DNA of 64,000 nucleotides, taken from Hafnia paralvei ATCC 29927 (lineage in GTDB: Bacteria > Pseudomonadota > Gammaproteobacteria > Enterobacterales > Enterobacteriaceae). Where the stretch lies: the NCBI RefSeq assembly GCF_001655005.1, contig NZ_LXET01000029.1, positions 62,001-126,000 of the forward strand, in the 5' to 3' direction. Both the position numbers and the translations under genes were made by a program. The notes beneath the pieces are model-generated. The model saw nothing but the letters and a program-made list of their open reading frames with translations. It made no database searches and was not told the origin of the DNA. This document shows, in pieces, positions 40,188 through 48,842 of the stretch; the stretch's first letter is position 1, and each line of letters starts with the position of its first letter.

Positions 40188-42106
40188 TGCGTCTGTTTAT
40201 TGCGGAAAAACCAAGCCTGGCGCGCGCGATTGCTGACGTGCTGCCAAAACCTCACCGTCGCGGTGATGGTTATATCTCTTGTGGTTCAGGTGACACTGTC
40301 ACGTGGTGTATTGGACATTTGCTCGAACAGGCTGAGCCCGATGCCTACGACACACGCTATGCGCGGTGGAATCTGGCTGATTTACCCATCGTGCCCGAGA
40401 AGTGGCAGCTTAAGCCAAAGCCTTCGGTTGCCAAGCAGCTCAATGTGATTAAAAGATTGCTGGGTGAGGCAGAGCAAGTGATCCACGCCGGTGACCCGGA
40501 TCGCGAAGGGCAGTTACTGGTTGACGAGGTACTGGATTATTTGGAGCTCGCGCCAGAAAAGCGTCAAAACGTCCAGCGCTGCCTGATCAATGACTTGAAC
40601 CCTCAGGCCGTCGAGCGCGCAGTGTCGCGTTTACGCGATAACCGCGAGTTTATTCCGCTGTGCGTATCGGCGCTGGCTCGTTCGCGAGCTGATTGGCTAT
40701 ACGGCATCAATATGACCCGCGCCTATACTATTTTAGGTCGGAATGCAGGTTACAACGGTGTGCTATCGGTTGGGCGAGTGCAGACGCCTGTACTGGGGCT
40801 GGTGGTGCGTCGTGACGAAGAGATTGAAAACTTCGTCAGCAAAGATTTCTATGAAGTCAAAGCGCATATTGTTACGCCAGCGGAAGAACGCTTTACCGCG
40901 ATGTGGGTACCCAGTGAGTCTTGTGAGCCTCATCAGGATGAAGAGGGGCGCTTGCTCAACAAGGCGTTAGCTGAACACGTCATCAAGCGTATCGAAGGCC
41001 AACCCGCGATGGTGACGGGCTATAACGATAAACGTGAATCAGAGACCGCACCGTTACCCTTCTCACTTTCTACGTTGCAGATCGAGGCCGCCAAGCGTTT
41101 TAATCTCAGCGCCCAGCAGGTTCTCGATCTCTGTCAACGCCTGTATGAAACTCACAAATTGATCACCTATCCGCGTTCAGATAGCCGCTATTTGCCAGAA
41201 GAGCATTTTGCTGGACGCCATGCGGTGATGAATGCGATTGCATCGCACGTTCCAGAGCTGCAACAGGTAGCAGCGGTTGATCCCGACAAACGTAATCGCT
41301 GTTGGGATGACAAAAAAGTCGATGCTCACCACGCCATTATTCCTACGGCTCGCGCTGGAAATATCAATTTGAGCGACGATGAACGCAAAATTTATACGCT
41401 AGTCGCCCGTCAGTATCTCATGCAGTTTTGTCCCGATGCTATGTACCGTAAATGTGTCATTGATCTGGATATCGCTAACGGCAAATTTGTCGCTAAAGCA
41501 CGTTTCTTAGCTGAAGCAGGCTGGCGTGCGTTGCTGGGAGCGAAGGAGCGAGATGACGAAGATGAAGGCTCTCCATTACCGGTAGTAGCAAAGGGCGATG
41601 AGTTGCTGTGTGAAAAAGGTGAGCTGATGGAGCGTCAAACTCAGCCGCCACGCCCGTTTACCGATGCGACGTTATTATCGGCGATGACGGGTATCGCACG
41701 TTTTGTACAAGATAAAGAGCTAAAGAAAATCCTGCGAGCGACCGATGGTTTAGGTACCGAAGCAACGCGTGCCGGAATTATAGAGTTGTTGTTCCGGCGT
41801 ACATTTTTGTACAAAAAGGGTCGCTATATTCATTCGTCAGAAGCGGGCAGAGCACTGATCCACTGTTTACCGGAGATTGCTGCTCGTCCAGATATGACGG
41901 CTGACTGGGAAGCCACGCTGACGCAAATCAGTGAAAAAACGCGACGCTATCAGGATTTCATGCAGCCTTTGGTCGGTACTTTGTATCAGCTTATCGAGCA
42001 GGCGCGTAGTAATCGAAATCCGCAGGCGTTCCGTGGATTGCCACCCGCAGCGGAAAAGAGCGCCAAGAGAAAATATAAGCCTAAAGCAAAGGAGAATAAG
42101 GCATGA
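40187..42106 (+). CDS. topB: DNA topoisomerase III
   Basis: Type IA topoisomerase of 639 residues, 653 in E. coli, that decatenates replication intermediates and works with RecQ. Toprim metal residues are Glu7 (F-I-A-E-K-P-S) and Asp103/Asp105 (G-D-P-D-R-E-G). The catalytic tyrosine is Tyr328 in L-I-T-Y-P-R-S-D-S-R-Y-L, at the E. coli position. The basic C-terminal tail is slightly shorter than in E. coli. Its ATG overlaps the selU stop (TGATG) and its stop overlaps the ynjH start (ATGA), so all four genes selD-selU-topB-ynjH are probably one transcript. Confidence 0.96.
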   Translation: MRLFIAEKPSLARAIADVLPKPHRRGDGYISCGSGDTVTWCIGHLLEQAEPDAYDTRYARWNLADLPIVPEKWQLKPKPSVAKQLNVIKRLLGEAEQVIHAGDPDREGQLLVDEVLDYLELAPEKRQNVQRCLINDLNPQAVERAVSRLRDNREFIPLCVSALARSRADWLYGINMTRAYTILGRNAGYNGVLSVGRVQTPVLGLVVRRDEEIENFVSKDFYEVKAHIVTPAEERFTAMWVPSESCEPHQDEEGRLLNKALAEHVIKRIEGQPAMVTGYNDKRESETAPLPFSLSTLQIEAAKRFNLSAQQVLDLCQRLYETHKLITYPRSDSRYLPEEHFAGRHAVMNAIASHVPELQQVAAVDPDKRNRCWDDKKVDAHHAIIPTARAGNINLSDDERKIYTLVARQYLMQFCPDAMYRKCVIDLDIANGKFVAKARFLAEAGWRALLGAKERDDEDEGSPLPVVAKGDELLCEKGELMERQTQPPRPFTDATLLSAMTGIARFVQDKELKKILRATDGLGTEATRAGIIELLFRRTFLYKKGRYIHSSEAGRALIHCLPEIAARPDMTADWEATLTQISEKTRRYQDFMQPLVGTLYQLIEQARSNRNPQAFRGLPPAAEKSAKRKYKPKAKENKA

Positions 42107-42402
42107 ACAAGAGTTCGATAGGATTCTGGGTATTGCCAGTGGTGCTGCTCAGCGCCTCAGCGTGGGCAAATCATAACAAGGGTATTGATGTGGTGGTGCC
42201 GGTTTCTCCAGAGATCCTCAATAATGCGAACGGCTATAGCAATACTGAAAGTAACGTTAACTGTCCACGCTGCTGTATCTATGATAATCGTAGCTACTCA
42301 GAAGGGGCGGTGGTTAAAGCTGAAGGCGTGTTATTGCAGTGTACGGCAGATAAAAATGTATTAAGCACCAACAACTTACGCTGGGTTGTATTACGTAAAT
42401 AA
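42103..42402 (+). CDS. ynjH: YnjH, DUF1496 exported protein
   Basis: Protein of 99 residues with a signal peptide cleaved after A-W-A (residue 22), so probably periplasmic. The family block C-P-R-C-C-I-Y-D-N-R-S-Y-S-E-G-A-V-V-K-A-E-G-V matches E. coli YnjH; the C-x2-C-C cluster and one later cysteine may form disulfides. The function is unknown. It overlaps topB by 4 nt and is followed by a 14-bp inverted repeat. The topB-ynjH-nudG order is as in E. coli. Confidence 0.9.
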   Translation: MNKSSIGFWVLPVVLLSASAWANHNKGIDVVVPVSPEILNNANGYSNTESNVNCPRCCIYDNRSYSEGAVVKAEGVLLQCTADKNVLSTNNLRWVVLRK

Positions 42403-42409
42403 TAATTTT

Positions 42410-42453
42410 GTTGAATTCCGCCCCAGCGTAAAAAGTTAAGGGCGGAATTCAAC
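42410..42453. terminator. 14-bp inverted repeat between convergent ynjH and nudG
   Basis: Perfect stem GTTGAATTCCGCCC / GGGCGGAATTCAAC with a 16-nt A-rich loop, between the stops at 42402 and 42471. No U-tract follows. A bidirectional transcription stop is inferred; a protein-binding palindrome is the alternative. Confidence 0.55.
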
Positions 42454-42470
42454 GGCAGGCTAATGGCTAA

Positions 42471-42893
42471 TTAATCCTGCTGCGAAAGTGACTCAAGTTT
42501 GGTTCGATAAGCTTTCAGCAAAGGGACGTCGGCCGGAGCTAAATGATAGGACTCTGCTTCCTGTGGAGTGACCCACACCAGAGCCGCGTGCTCATTTGCA
42601 GTGAATTCTCCGTCAGTATGTTGAACGCGCCACGCATGCAAATGAATGGTTTTGTTCTCCAGTTTCAACGTACTGCTCGCCACATAGTCTGCAACGCTGC
42701 ATGTTACCGACAGCTCCTCCCGTAACTCTCGGCACAAGGCTTCCGGCTGCGTTTCACCGGGCTCGACTTTACCGCCGGGAAACTCCCATAATCCAGCCTG
42801 ATCCTTATGATCGCCACGTTGCGCCAGCAGGATCTTGCCGCGAAACTCGACGATCGCGGCTACCACGTCAATGGGTTTAACAGAGGCTGTCAT
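42471..42893 (-). CDS. nudG: Nudix CTP/5-methyl-dCTP pyrophosphohydrolase NudG
   Basis: Nudix hydrolase of 140 residues, 135 in E. coli, that removes pyrophosphate from CTP, 5-methyl-dCTP and oxidised purine nucleotides. The Nudix box starts at Gly41 (G-K-V-E-P-G-E) and continues R-E-L-R-E-E-L-S-V; the metal-binding glutamates are intact, but the box glycine near its end is Ser62. Q-A-G-L-W-E-F-P-G-G and the C-terminal L-A-P-A-D-V-P-L-L are typical. It starts 5 nt after the xthA stop and is co-transcribed with xthA, a sensible pairing of nucleotide sanitation and base-excision repair. Confidence 0.9.
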   Translation of the reverse strand: MTASVKPIDVVAAIVEFRGKILLAQRGDHKDQAGLWEFPGGKVEPGETQPEALCRELREELSVTCSVADYVASSTLKLENKTIHLHAWRVQHTDGEFTANEHAALVWVTPQEAESYHLAPADVPLLKAYRTKLESLSQQD

Positions 42894-42898
42894 CGTGA

Positions 42899-43708
42899 TT
42901 ACGCCAGCTTGAAATCAGCCCAGATTGGGGCATGGTCAGACGGTTTTTCCATACCACGGATTTCATAATCTATGCCCGTATCAATGCAGCGCTCGGCCAA
43001 TGACTGACTGGCTAAGACTAAATCTATGCGCAGACCACGATTTTCATCGAAGCCTTTTGAGCGATAGTCAAACCACGAGAACTGATCGTTACGCTCTGGG
43101 TTAGCTTGGCGATAAGTGTCAATGAGACCCCAATTTTTCAGGCGGTCCATCCACTCACGCTCTTCCGGCAAGAATGAGCATTTGCCCGTGCGCAGCCAGC
43201 GCTTGCGGTTCTCTTCGCCGATGCCAATGTCGCTGTCTGTCGGGCTGATGTTCACGTCGCCCATGACAATCACTTGTCCTGCTGGGGTCTGCTCTGTCTC
43301 AAGATAGTTTTGCAGGTCTTGATAGAACTTGGTCTTTGCAGGGAATTTTATTGGATGGTCGCGGCTTTCTCCCTGTGGGAAATAGCCGTTAATGACGGTG
43401 AGCACGCCGGTTGGTGTCGCGATATCAGCCATGATAATGCGACGCTGAGCATCTTCCTCATCAGTAGGAAAACCTTTACGTACGGCTAATGGCTGCTCTT
43501 TAGTGAGTAGGGCAACGCCGTAATGTCCTTTCTGACCATGATAAAAAATGTGGTAGCCCAGATGTTCCAGATCAGCCAGTGGGAACATATCATCGTGAAC
43601 TTTGGTTTCTTGTAGACCAATCACATCTGGCTGATGTTTGGCGATGATGGCTTCGAGTTGATGTGGACGAGCTCGTAGTCCATTAATATTGAAAGAGATA
43701 AATTTCAT
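42899..43708 (-). CDS. xthA: Exonuclease III
   Basis: Major AP endonuclease and 3'-5' exonuclease of base-excision repair, 269 residues, 268 in E. coli. Family motifs in order: S-F-N-I-N-G-L-R-A-R, L-Q-E-T-K-V with the metal-binding Glu, N-G-Y-F-P-Q-G, G-D-V-N-I-S-P catalytic Asp/Asn, and the final S-D-H-A-P-I-W with the catalytic histidine. The frame extends to 43771, but the ATG at 43708 gives the known N-terminus M-K-F-I-S-F-N. The ribosome-binding site is poor. nudG follows after 5 nt. Confidence 0.96.
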   Translation of the reverse strand: MKFISFNINGLRARPHQLEAIIAKHQPDVIGLQETKVHDDMFPLADLEHLGYHIFYHGQKGHYGVALLTKEQPLAVRKGFPTDEEDAQRRIIMADIATPTGVLTVINGYFPQGESRDHPIKFPAKTKFYQDLQNYLETEQTPAGQVIVMGDVNISPTDSDIGIGEENRKRWLRTGKCSFLPEEREWMDRLKNWGLIDTYRQANPERNDQFSWFDYRSKGFDENRGLRIDLVLASQSLAERCIDTGIDYEIRGMEKPSDHAPIWADFKLA

Positions 43709-43845
43709 AAGCGCAGGCCATTTTGAAGAATTCTTGTTAATAAACAGCGGATAACAAAAATTTGTTAACAAACAGTTATTAACTACAGTGGTCGGTGAAT
43801 AGTAGCAGAAAGCTCTACGATTCAGAAATCGCAGAAACTAGCCGA

Positions 43846-44415
43846 TTACGCCCATCGGTTCAGATTATGCGGCTGGTAGCGATCGAATTGATCTAGCAAG
43901 GCCAATGGATCTTGTAAACACATCAACGTATCGATGTATTGCTGTCGCACAAAGCCTTGCTCGGCGCTGAAGCGCAGAAACTCGATAAGCTTAGCGTAAT
44001 AGCCGTTGACGTCCATTAATGCGATTGGTTTGGTGTGATATCCAATCTGGCTCCAGGTCCAAATTTCAAACAGCTCCTCAAGAGTGCCAATGCCGCCAGG
44101 TAGGGCGATGAAACCATCGGATAGCTCTGCCATGCGGGCTTTGCGAGTATGCATATCAGGAACAATATCAAGCGAGGTCAAGCCGTAATGCGCGGTTTCA
44201 GCCTCGACTAAACGCTGAGGGATCACGCCGTGTACCTCACCGCCGGCATCAAGTACCGCATTAGCTAATATTCCCATCAAGCCCTTGTTGCCACCGCCAT
44301 AGACTAAACGGCGCCCTTGTTGAGCCAGAGTGTGACCTAAGCGTTTTGCTGCGTCGGCGTAAGCTGGGGATACACCTTCACTCGCGCCGCAAAAAACGCA
44401 GATATTATTACGCAT
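43846..44415 (-). CDS. LOG-family nucleotide 5'-monophosphate phosphoribohydrolase
   Basis: Rossmann-fold protein of 189 residues. The LOG signature P-G-G-I-G-T-L-E-E-L-F-E and the upstream V-Y-G-G-G-N-K-G-L-M-G define the small single-domain branch that releases adenine or N6-modified adenine from nucleoside 5'-monophosphates (cytokinin-activating enzymes in plants; YvdD-type in bacteria). It is not the longer E. coli PpnN. The arginine of T-R-K-A-R-M and the glutamate of T-L-E-E are the expected catalytic pair. Upstream on the same strand is the tRNA-Tyr pair. The physiological role in this organism is unknown. Confidence 0.88.
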   Translation of the reverse strand: MRNNICVFCGASEGVSPAYADAAKRLGHTLAQQGRRLVYGGGNKGLMGILANAVLDAGGEVHGVIPQRLVEAETAHYGLTSLDIVPDMHTRKARMAELSDGFIALPGGIGTLEELFEIWTWSQIGYHTKPIALMDVNGYYAKLIEFLRFSAEQGFVRQQYIDTLMCLQDPLALLDQFDRYQPHNLNRWA

Positions 44416-44587
44416 GACAGAACCTTACTGCTGGAGAGAAAAACAGTGGTATAGCGGATTGGTACAAGGAATTCAAGAAGATGATTCAGAATGCGACAAT
44501 CTAAATGAACGAGATGCTTCTCAACTTTCCCCGTGGGGAATATGCGATTTCTGTGTTCGTATGAGATTGTATTGCTATAAGAAAGGA

Positions 44588-44672
<85 letters not shown>

Positions 44673-44756
44673 ACGAAATTCGTGGTTGCGAATTGTTGTC
44701 CGGTTTTCTCCGGAAAGCTGTGGCTGACAGCTTTTTATCGACTCTGAAAGAGAAGA

Positions 44757-44841
<85 letters not shown>

Positions 44842-44870
44842 AGATTTTTTGTCGCCCCGTTATTAGCGGA

Positions 44871-44908
44871 AGCGGGGCGCATAATAACAAATCGCGCCGC
44901 GCTGTAAA
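44871..44908 (-). promoter_or_regulatory. Stringently controlled promoter of the tRNA-Tyr pair
   Basis: On the minus strand TTTACA (44903-44908), a 16-bp GC-rich spacer, TATTAT (44881-44886), then the GC discriminator GCGCCCCGCT. This is the tyrT layout of E. coli: near-consensus hexamers plus a GC-rich discriminator that makes initiation ppGpp-sensitive. Confidence 0.85.
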
Positions 44909-44995
44909 GCATTGGGAGGTAAAAAATATTTCGTTTGCCGTTTTTTTGCTCTTAACGCTTTTTGAATGAACAATATGCAGAGCAAAAATCGACAA

Positions 44996-45844
44996 TTAGA
45001 ATATAACCGTCCGATTCCCATAAACAAATACGCGTTGTGCTAGCACACGATAAAGTGCACGACTTAGCACGTTTTTCTCGACGTCGCGTCCCGCGCGCAT
45101 CATTTCATCCGCAGTATAGGTATGATCGACGTTAATCACGTCCTGCATGATGATTGGACCTTCATCCAAATCGTTATTCACGAAGTGCGCCGTTGCGCCT
45201 ATGATTTTCACTCCGCGCTCGTAGGCCTGATGATAAGGTCGAGCACCAATAAACGCGGGAAGGAAAGAGTGATGGATATTAATGATTTGATTTGGGAAGT
45301 GGCTAATGAAGTCGGGCGTCAGTATGCGCATATATTTAGCCAGCACGACATAGTCAGGCGCATGTTTTTTAATTTCACCCACCATGGCTGCATCATGTTC
45401 TTCGCGCGATAGTCCTTCATGGCTCACTAAGGTGAAAGGAATATCAAAACGTTCAACTAATGACTGTAATGTGGCGTGATTACCGATTACCGCCGCAATT
45501 TCAACGTCTAATCCGCCAAACGCACTTTTCATCAGCAGGTCGCCAAGACAATGCGCTTCTTTAGTGACCAGCACCACAATGCGTTGACGTCCAGCAACGG
45601 TCAGTTCGCGTTCGGAGCCGGAAGGCAATGCACCATCGAGATCGGCAAGTAGTGTTTCGTCGTTGAAAATCCCTTCCAGTTCCGTCCGCATGAAAAATCG
45701 TCCGGTAAGGTGATCAACAAACTCATTATTCTGGATGATATTAAGTTGATGTTTGTAACAAATGTTAGTGATTTTCGCGATCAGACCTTTAGCATCAGGG
45801 CAGATGGTACGAAGAACTTTGCGTTGAACAACGGGCTGTGACAT
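44996..45844 (-). CDS. purU: Formyltetrahydrofolate deformylase
   Basis: Hydrolyses 10-formyl-THF to THF and formate, supplying formate for PurT and balancing one-carbon pools. The protein is 282 residues, 280 in E. coli. An N-terminal ACT domain (about 8-85) is followed by a formyltransferase-like domain with the catalytic Asn/His region I-N-I-H-H-S-F-L-P and the Asp in N-D-L-D-E-G-P-I. The open frame begins at 45982, but the ATG at 45844 with AGGA upstream gives the family start. ychJ lies 49 bp upstream in the same direction. Confidence 0.96.
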   Translation of the reverse strand: MSQPVVQRKVLRTICPDAKGLIAKITNICYKHQLNIIQNNEFVDHLTGRFFMRTELEGIFNDETLLADLDGALPSGSERELTVAGRQRIVVLVTKEAHCLGDLLMKSAFGGLDVEIAAVIGNHATLQSLVERFDIPFTLVSHEGLSREEHDAAMVGEIKKHAPDYVVLAKYMRILTPDFISHFPNQIINIHHSFLPAFIGARPYHQAYERGVKIIGATAHFVNNDLDEGPIIMQDVINVDHTYTADEMMRAGRDVEKNVLSRALYRVLAQRVFVYGNRTVIF

Positions 45845-45893
45845 GTGTTGGTTTCCTGTCTGTACGACGATCGATTTATTGTTGCTGATGAGC

Positions 45894-46391
45894 TTACTGC
45901 CCACAGCATTTCTTATATTTTTTACCAGAACCGCAAGGGCAAGGATCGTTTCTGCCAACCTGAGGTTTGGTTCCATCCACATAATACCAACGTTGATTCA
46001 AACGAATAAAGCGCGAACATTCATGAATCGAATTATTTTGTTGCTCGGTTTCAGAAGAGTATCGGGCAAAGAATTCGACAAAGCCCTCATCTTCATTTCG
46101 TCCTTTGTCGGTTTTAACAATAGTCAACCCAAGCCACTTGGTATCGGAAAAACTTTCTTCTATTGCTGCACGTTGGCTCTGCATTTGGCAATCAGGATGC
46201 CAGCTGTCAATCAGGTAGTCGGCGTTGTGCGTCACGTAGGCGGTATAGCGCGAACGCATCAGCTGCTCGGCTTCGACGGCAAAGGATTGACCACCAATAA
46301 TGGGTCCACAGCACTGTGCGTAGGTTTTGCCACTGCCGCACGGGCACAGCGCATCATCACTGAGGGATGAAGAAATAGATGACGAGAGCAT
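45894..46391 (-). CDS. ychJ: YchJ, SEC-C motif protein (UPF0225)
   Basis: Protein of 165 residues, 152 in E. coli, carrying a zinc-binding SEC-C motif at each end: C-P-C-G-S-G-K-T-Y-A-Q-C-C at residues 16-28 and C-P-C-G-S-G-K-K-Y-K-K-C-C at 151-163. Between them is the UPF0225 (NTF2-like) domain with L-M-R-S-R-Y and F-V-x-F-F-A-R-Y. The N-terminus is serine-rich and about 12 residues longer than in E. coli. GAGG lies 7 nt before the ATG. The function is unknown; the purU-ychJ-rssB order is as in E. coli. Confidence 0.93.
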   Translation of the reverse strand: MLSSSISSSLSDDALCPCGSGKTYAQCCGPIIGGQSFAVEAEQLMRSRYTAYVTHNADYLIDSWHPDCQMQSQRAAIEESFSDTKWLGLTIVKTDKGRNEDEGFVEFFARYSSETEQQNNSIHECSRFIRLNQRWYYVDGTKPQVGRNDPCPCGSGKKYKKCCGQ

Positions 46392-46634
46392 AAGTTGGCC
46401 TCAAAGCTAAAACAAAAATATGGCCACTATGGTAGCGAATCCTCATTGCAGCGGCTATGAAGGAATGGCTTGATATGCGTTGTGGATAATGCCTAGTAAA
46501 TCTTTGTAACGAATAGATCTTTTAGTTAAATGTGCGCAATAGCCCGCAAAACACGCGATTACAGAAATATCTATGCGGCACAAGGGCACATCTTGAGCCA
46601 AAATAGAAGGAGCACTAGTGAAAGGAGGTTATAA

Positions 46635-47651
46635 ATGGCGCAGCCACTGGAAAGTAAGCGGATCTTGATCGTTGAGGACGATCCTGTTTTTCGCAGTGTA
46701 CTTACCGGATACCTCCAAGCCCAGGGCGCCTTAGTTCAAGAGGCCGCCAATGGAATAGAGGCATTAAGTTTACTGGATCCATATATCCCCGATGCTATCT
46801 TATGCGATCTGGCGATGCCCGAAATGGGCGGGATTGAATTCGTAAAGCGGCTAAGAGAAAAAGGTCTTCAAACACCGGTGGTTGTGATTTCAGCCACTGA
46901 AGAAATGGCTGATGTCGCGAATGCGATGCGGTTAGGCGTGCGTGACGTTTTACTCAAGCCAATAACCGATCTGAGTCGGTTGCAAGAAACATTACTGTCA
47001 TGTTTTTACCCCGATTTGTTTGATTCTCCTGCGTTAGAAAAAGATGAATTGGCGCATGATTGGGAATTACTAAGCCGAGATCCCGAATATGCTGCTCGGC
47101 TACTGAAGCAGCTGCAGCCGCCGGTTCAGCAGACGATCTGTGGCTGTAAGGTCAATTATCGCCAACTGACTTCATTCAATAATCTGGGGCTGGTTTTAGA
47201 TATTGCGCCTTTATCTGATACCGATCTGGCGTTTTATTGTTTGGACATTTCTCGGGCTGGGGAAAACGGCATTTTAGCGGCATTAATGGTGCGCGCGATT
47301 TTTAACGGATTGTTGCAGGAACAGTTAGCGCATCAACAACAGCGCTTGCCTCAGATGTCAACGATTCTAAAACAGGTGAATCAACTGCTGCGGCAGGCAA
47401 ACCTTGAAGGGCAGTTTCCCTTGTTGGCGGGCTATTACCACACGCAATTACAAAATCTGATTCTGGTATCTGCAGGGCTGCATGCCAAAATTCATGCCGG
47501 AGAGCATTTGATACAGCTGAGCAGCGGTGTTCCGCTAGGAACCATGGGATCAATCCATGTCAATCAGGTGAGCCAACGCTGCAGTCACTGGCAGAGCCAG
47601 ATTTGGGGCGCAGGTGGACATTTAAAGTTGATGCTGACATCCCCGCAATAA
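46635..47651 (+). CDS. rssB: RssB, RpoS adaptor response regulator
   Basis: Adaptor that delivers sigma S to ClpXP for degradation. The 338 residues are close to the E. coli length of 337. The N-terminal receiver has Asp58 in L-C-D-L-A-M-P as phosphorylation site, with Thr/Lys partners in V-V-I-S-A-T and L-K-P. The C-terminal PP2C-like domain lacks catalytic metal residues, as is normal for RssB. AAAGGAGG stands 8-10 nt before the ATG. No anti-adaptor gene is adjacent; galU follows in the same direction after 218 bp, the same order as E. coli. Confidence 0.95.
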   Translation: MAQPLESKRILIVEDDPVFRSVLTGYLQAQGALVQEAANGIEALSLLDPYIPDAILCDLAMPEMGGIEFVKRLREKGLQTPVVVISATEEMADVANAMRLGVRDVLLKPITDLSRLQETLLSCFYPDLFDSPALEKDELAHDWELLSRDPEYAARLLKQLQPPVQQTICGCKVNYRQLTSFNNLGLVLDIAPLSDTDLAFYCLDISRAGENGILAALMVRAIFNGLLQEQLAHQQQRLPQMSTILKQVNQLLRQANLEGQFPLLAGYYHTQLQNLILVSAGLHAKIHAGEHLIQLSSGVPLGTMGSIHVNQVSQRCSHWQSQIWGAGGHLKLMLTSPQ

Positions 47652-47869
47652 TAAATCCGTTTTCAGTTTTATCTGCTTCCAAGAATGAGGCATTGATGGG
47701 CAATTAATAATCTAAAAGCAGGTTTGCTGGTAATATCTTCAATCAATCTGTAATTGCCTTGAAATTAATGCGCATAAACTACGAACTGATATACTCGCGC
47801 TGGTAATTAGCATTCATGTCCGGAAGAAGAACGGAAATGAACATAGAGCTAAACGATTAGAGAGGTTGT

Positions 47870-48784
47870 ATGTCAACGTCAGTAAGAAAAATCAGAAAAG
47901 CTGTTATACCTGTTGCCGGACTTGGAACTCGCATGTTGCCAGCAACCAAAGCTATCCCAAAAGAGATGCTTCCGTTGGTCGATAAGCCGCTGATTCAATA
48001 TGTTGTTAATGAGTGTATTGCTGCGGGTATTAACGAGATTATTCTGGTTACTCACTCTTCAAAAAACTCTATTGAAAACCATTTTGACACCAGCTTTGAA
48101 TTAGAAGCCATGCTGGAAAAGCGTGTAAAACGCCAGTTGCTCGCCGAGGTTCAATCTATTTGTCCTAAGCATGTCACTATTATGCAGGTTCGTCAGGGAC
48201 TGGCTAAAGGGCTTGGACATGCAATCCTATGTGCTTATCCACTGGTTGGTGATGAGCCGTTCGCTGTCATCCTGCCAGATGTGATTTTGGATGAGTACAC
48301 TTCGGATCTGAGTAAAGATAACCTAAGCGAAATGTTGTCACGCTACGAAGAAACTGGTCACAGCCAAATTATGGTTGAGCCAGTACCGATGGAAAATGTG
48401 TCTAACTACGGCGTTGCAGATTGCAGCGGTGTTGATCTGAAGGCCGGTGAAAGTACTCCGATGAAAGCGGTAGTAGAGAAGCCTGCGCGCGATAAGGCGC
48501 CTTCAAATCTTTCCATCGTTGGTCGCTATGTCTTGTCTCCAGAAATTTGGCCTCTGCTTTCTAAGACACCTCCTGGTGCGGGTGAGGAGATTCAGCTCAC
48601 AGATGCCATTGCCATGTTAATGAAGAAAGAAACCGTTGAAGCATATCATCTGAAAGGCTTAAGCCACGACTGCGGCAACAAAATGGGCTATATGCAAGCC
48701 TTCGTGGAATACGGTATGCGCCATGCTTCTTTAGGCAAGGAATTCACTAGCTGGTTAAAGTCACTGGACTTAAATGACGAATAG
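47870..48784 (+). CDS. galU: UTP-glucose-1-phosphate uridylyltransferase
   Basis: Makes UDP-glucose for lipopolysaccharide core, trehalose, capsule and the Leloir pathway. The protein is 304 residues, 302 in E. coli. The nucleotide-binding opening V-A-G-L-G-T-R-M-L-P-A-T-K-A-I-P-K-E-M-L-P is intact, as are V-R-Q-G-L-A-K-G-L-G-H-A and the sugar-contacting V-E-K-P region. A clear terminator follows. It is convergent with hns across an unusually long gap. Confidence 0.97.
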   Translation: MSTSVRKIRKAVIPVAGLGTRMLPATKAIPKEMLPLVDKPLIQYVVNECIAAGINEIILVTHSSKNSIENHFDTSFELEAMLEKRVKRQLLAEVQSICPKHVTIMQVRQGLAKGLGHAILCAYPLVGDEPFAVILPDVILDEYTSDLSKDNLSEMLSRYEETGHSQIMVEPVPMENVSNYGVADCSGVDLKAGESTPMKAVVEKPARDKAPSNLSIVGRYVLSPEIWPLLSKTPPGAGEEIQLTDAIAMLMKKETVEAYHLKGLSHDCGNKMGYMQAFVEYGMRHASLGKEFTSWLKSLDLNDE

Positions 48785-48817
48785 CGACAGCGCTAGCTAA
48801 GCGATATCGTGATAGAG

Positions 48818-48842
48818 GGGATGCATGTGCATCCCTTTTTTT
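48818..48842 (+). terminator. Terminator of galU
   Basis: Perfect 8-bp stem GGGATGCA / TGCATCCC with a 2-nt TG gap (effective loop larger) followed by seven T, 33 bp past the galU stop. Confidence 0.9.
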
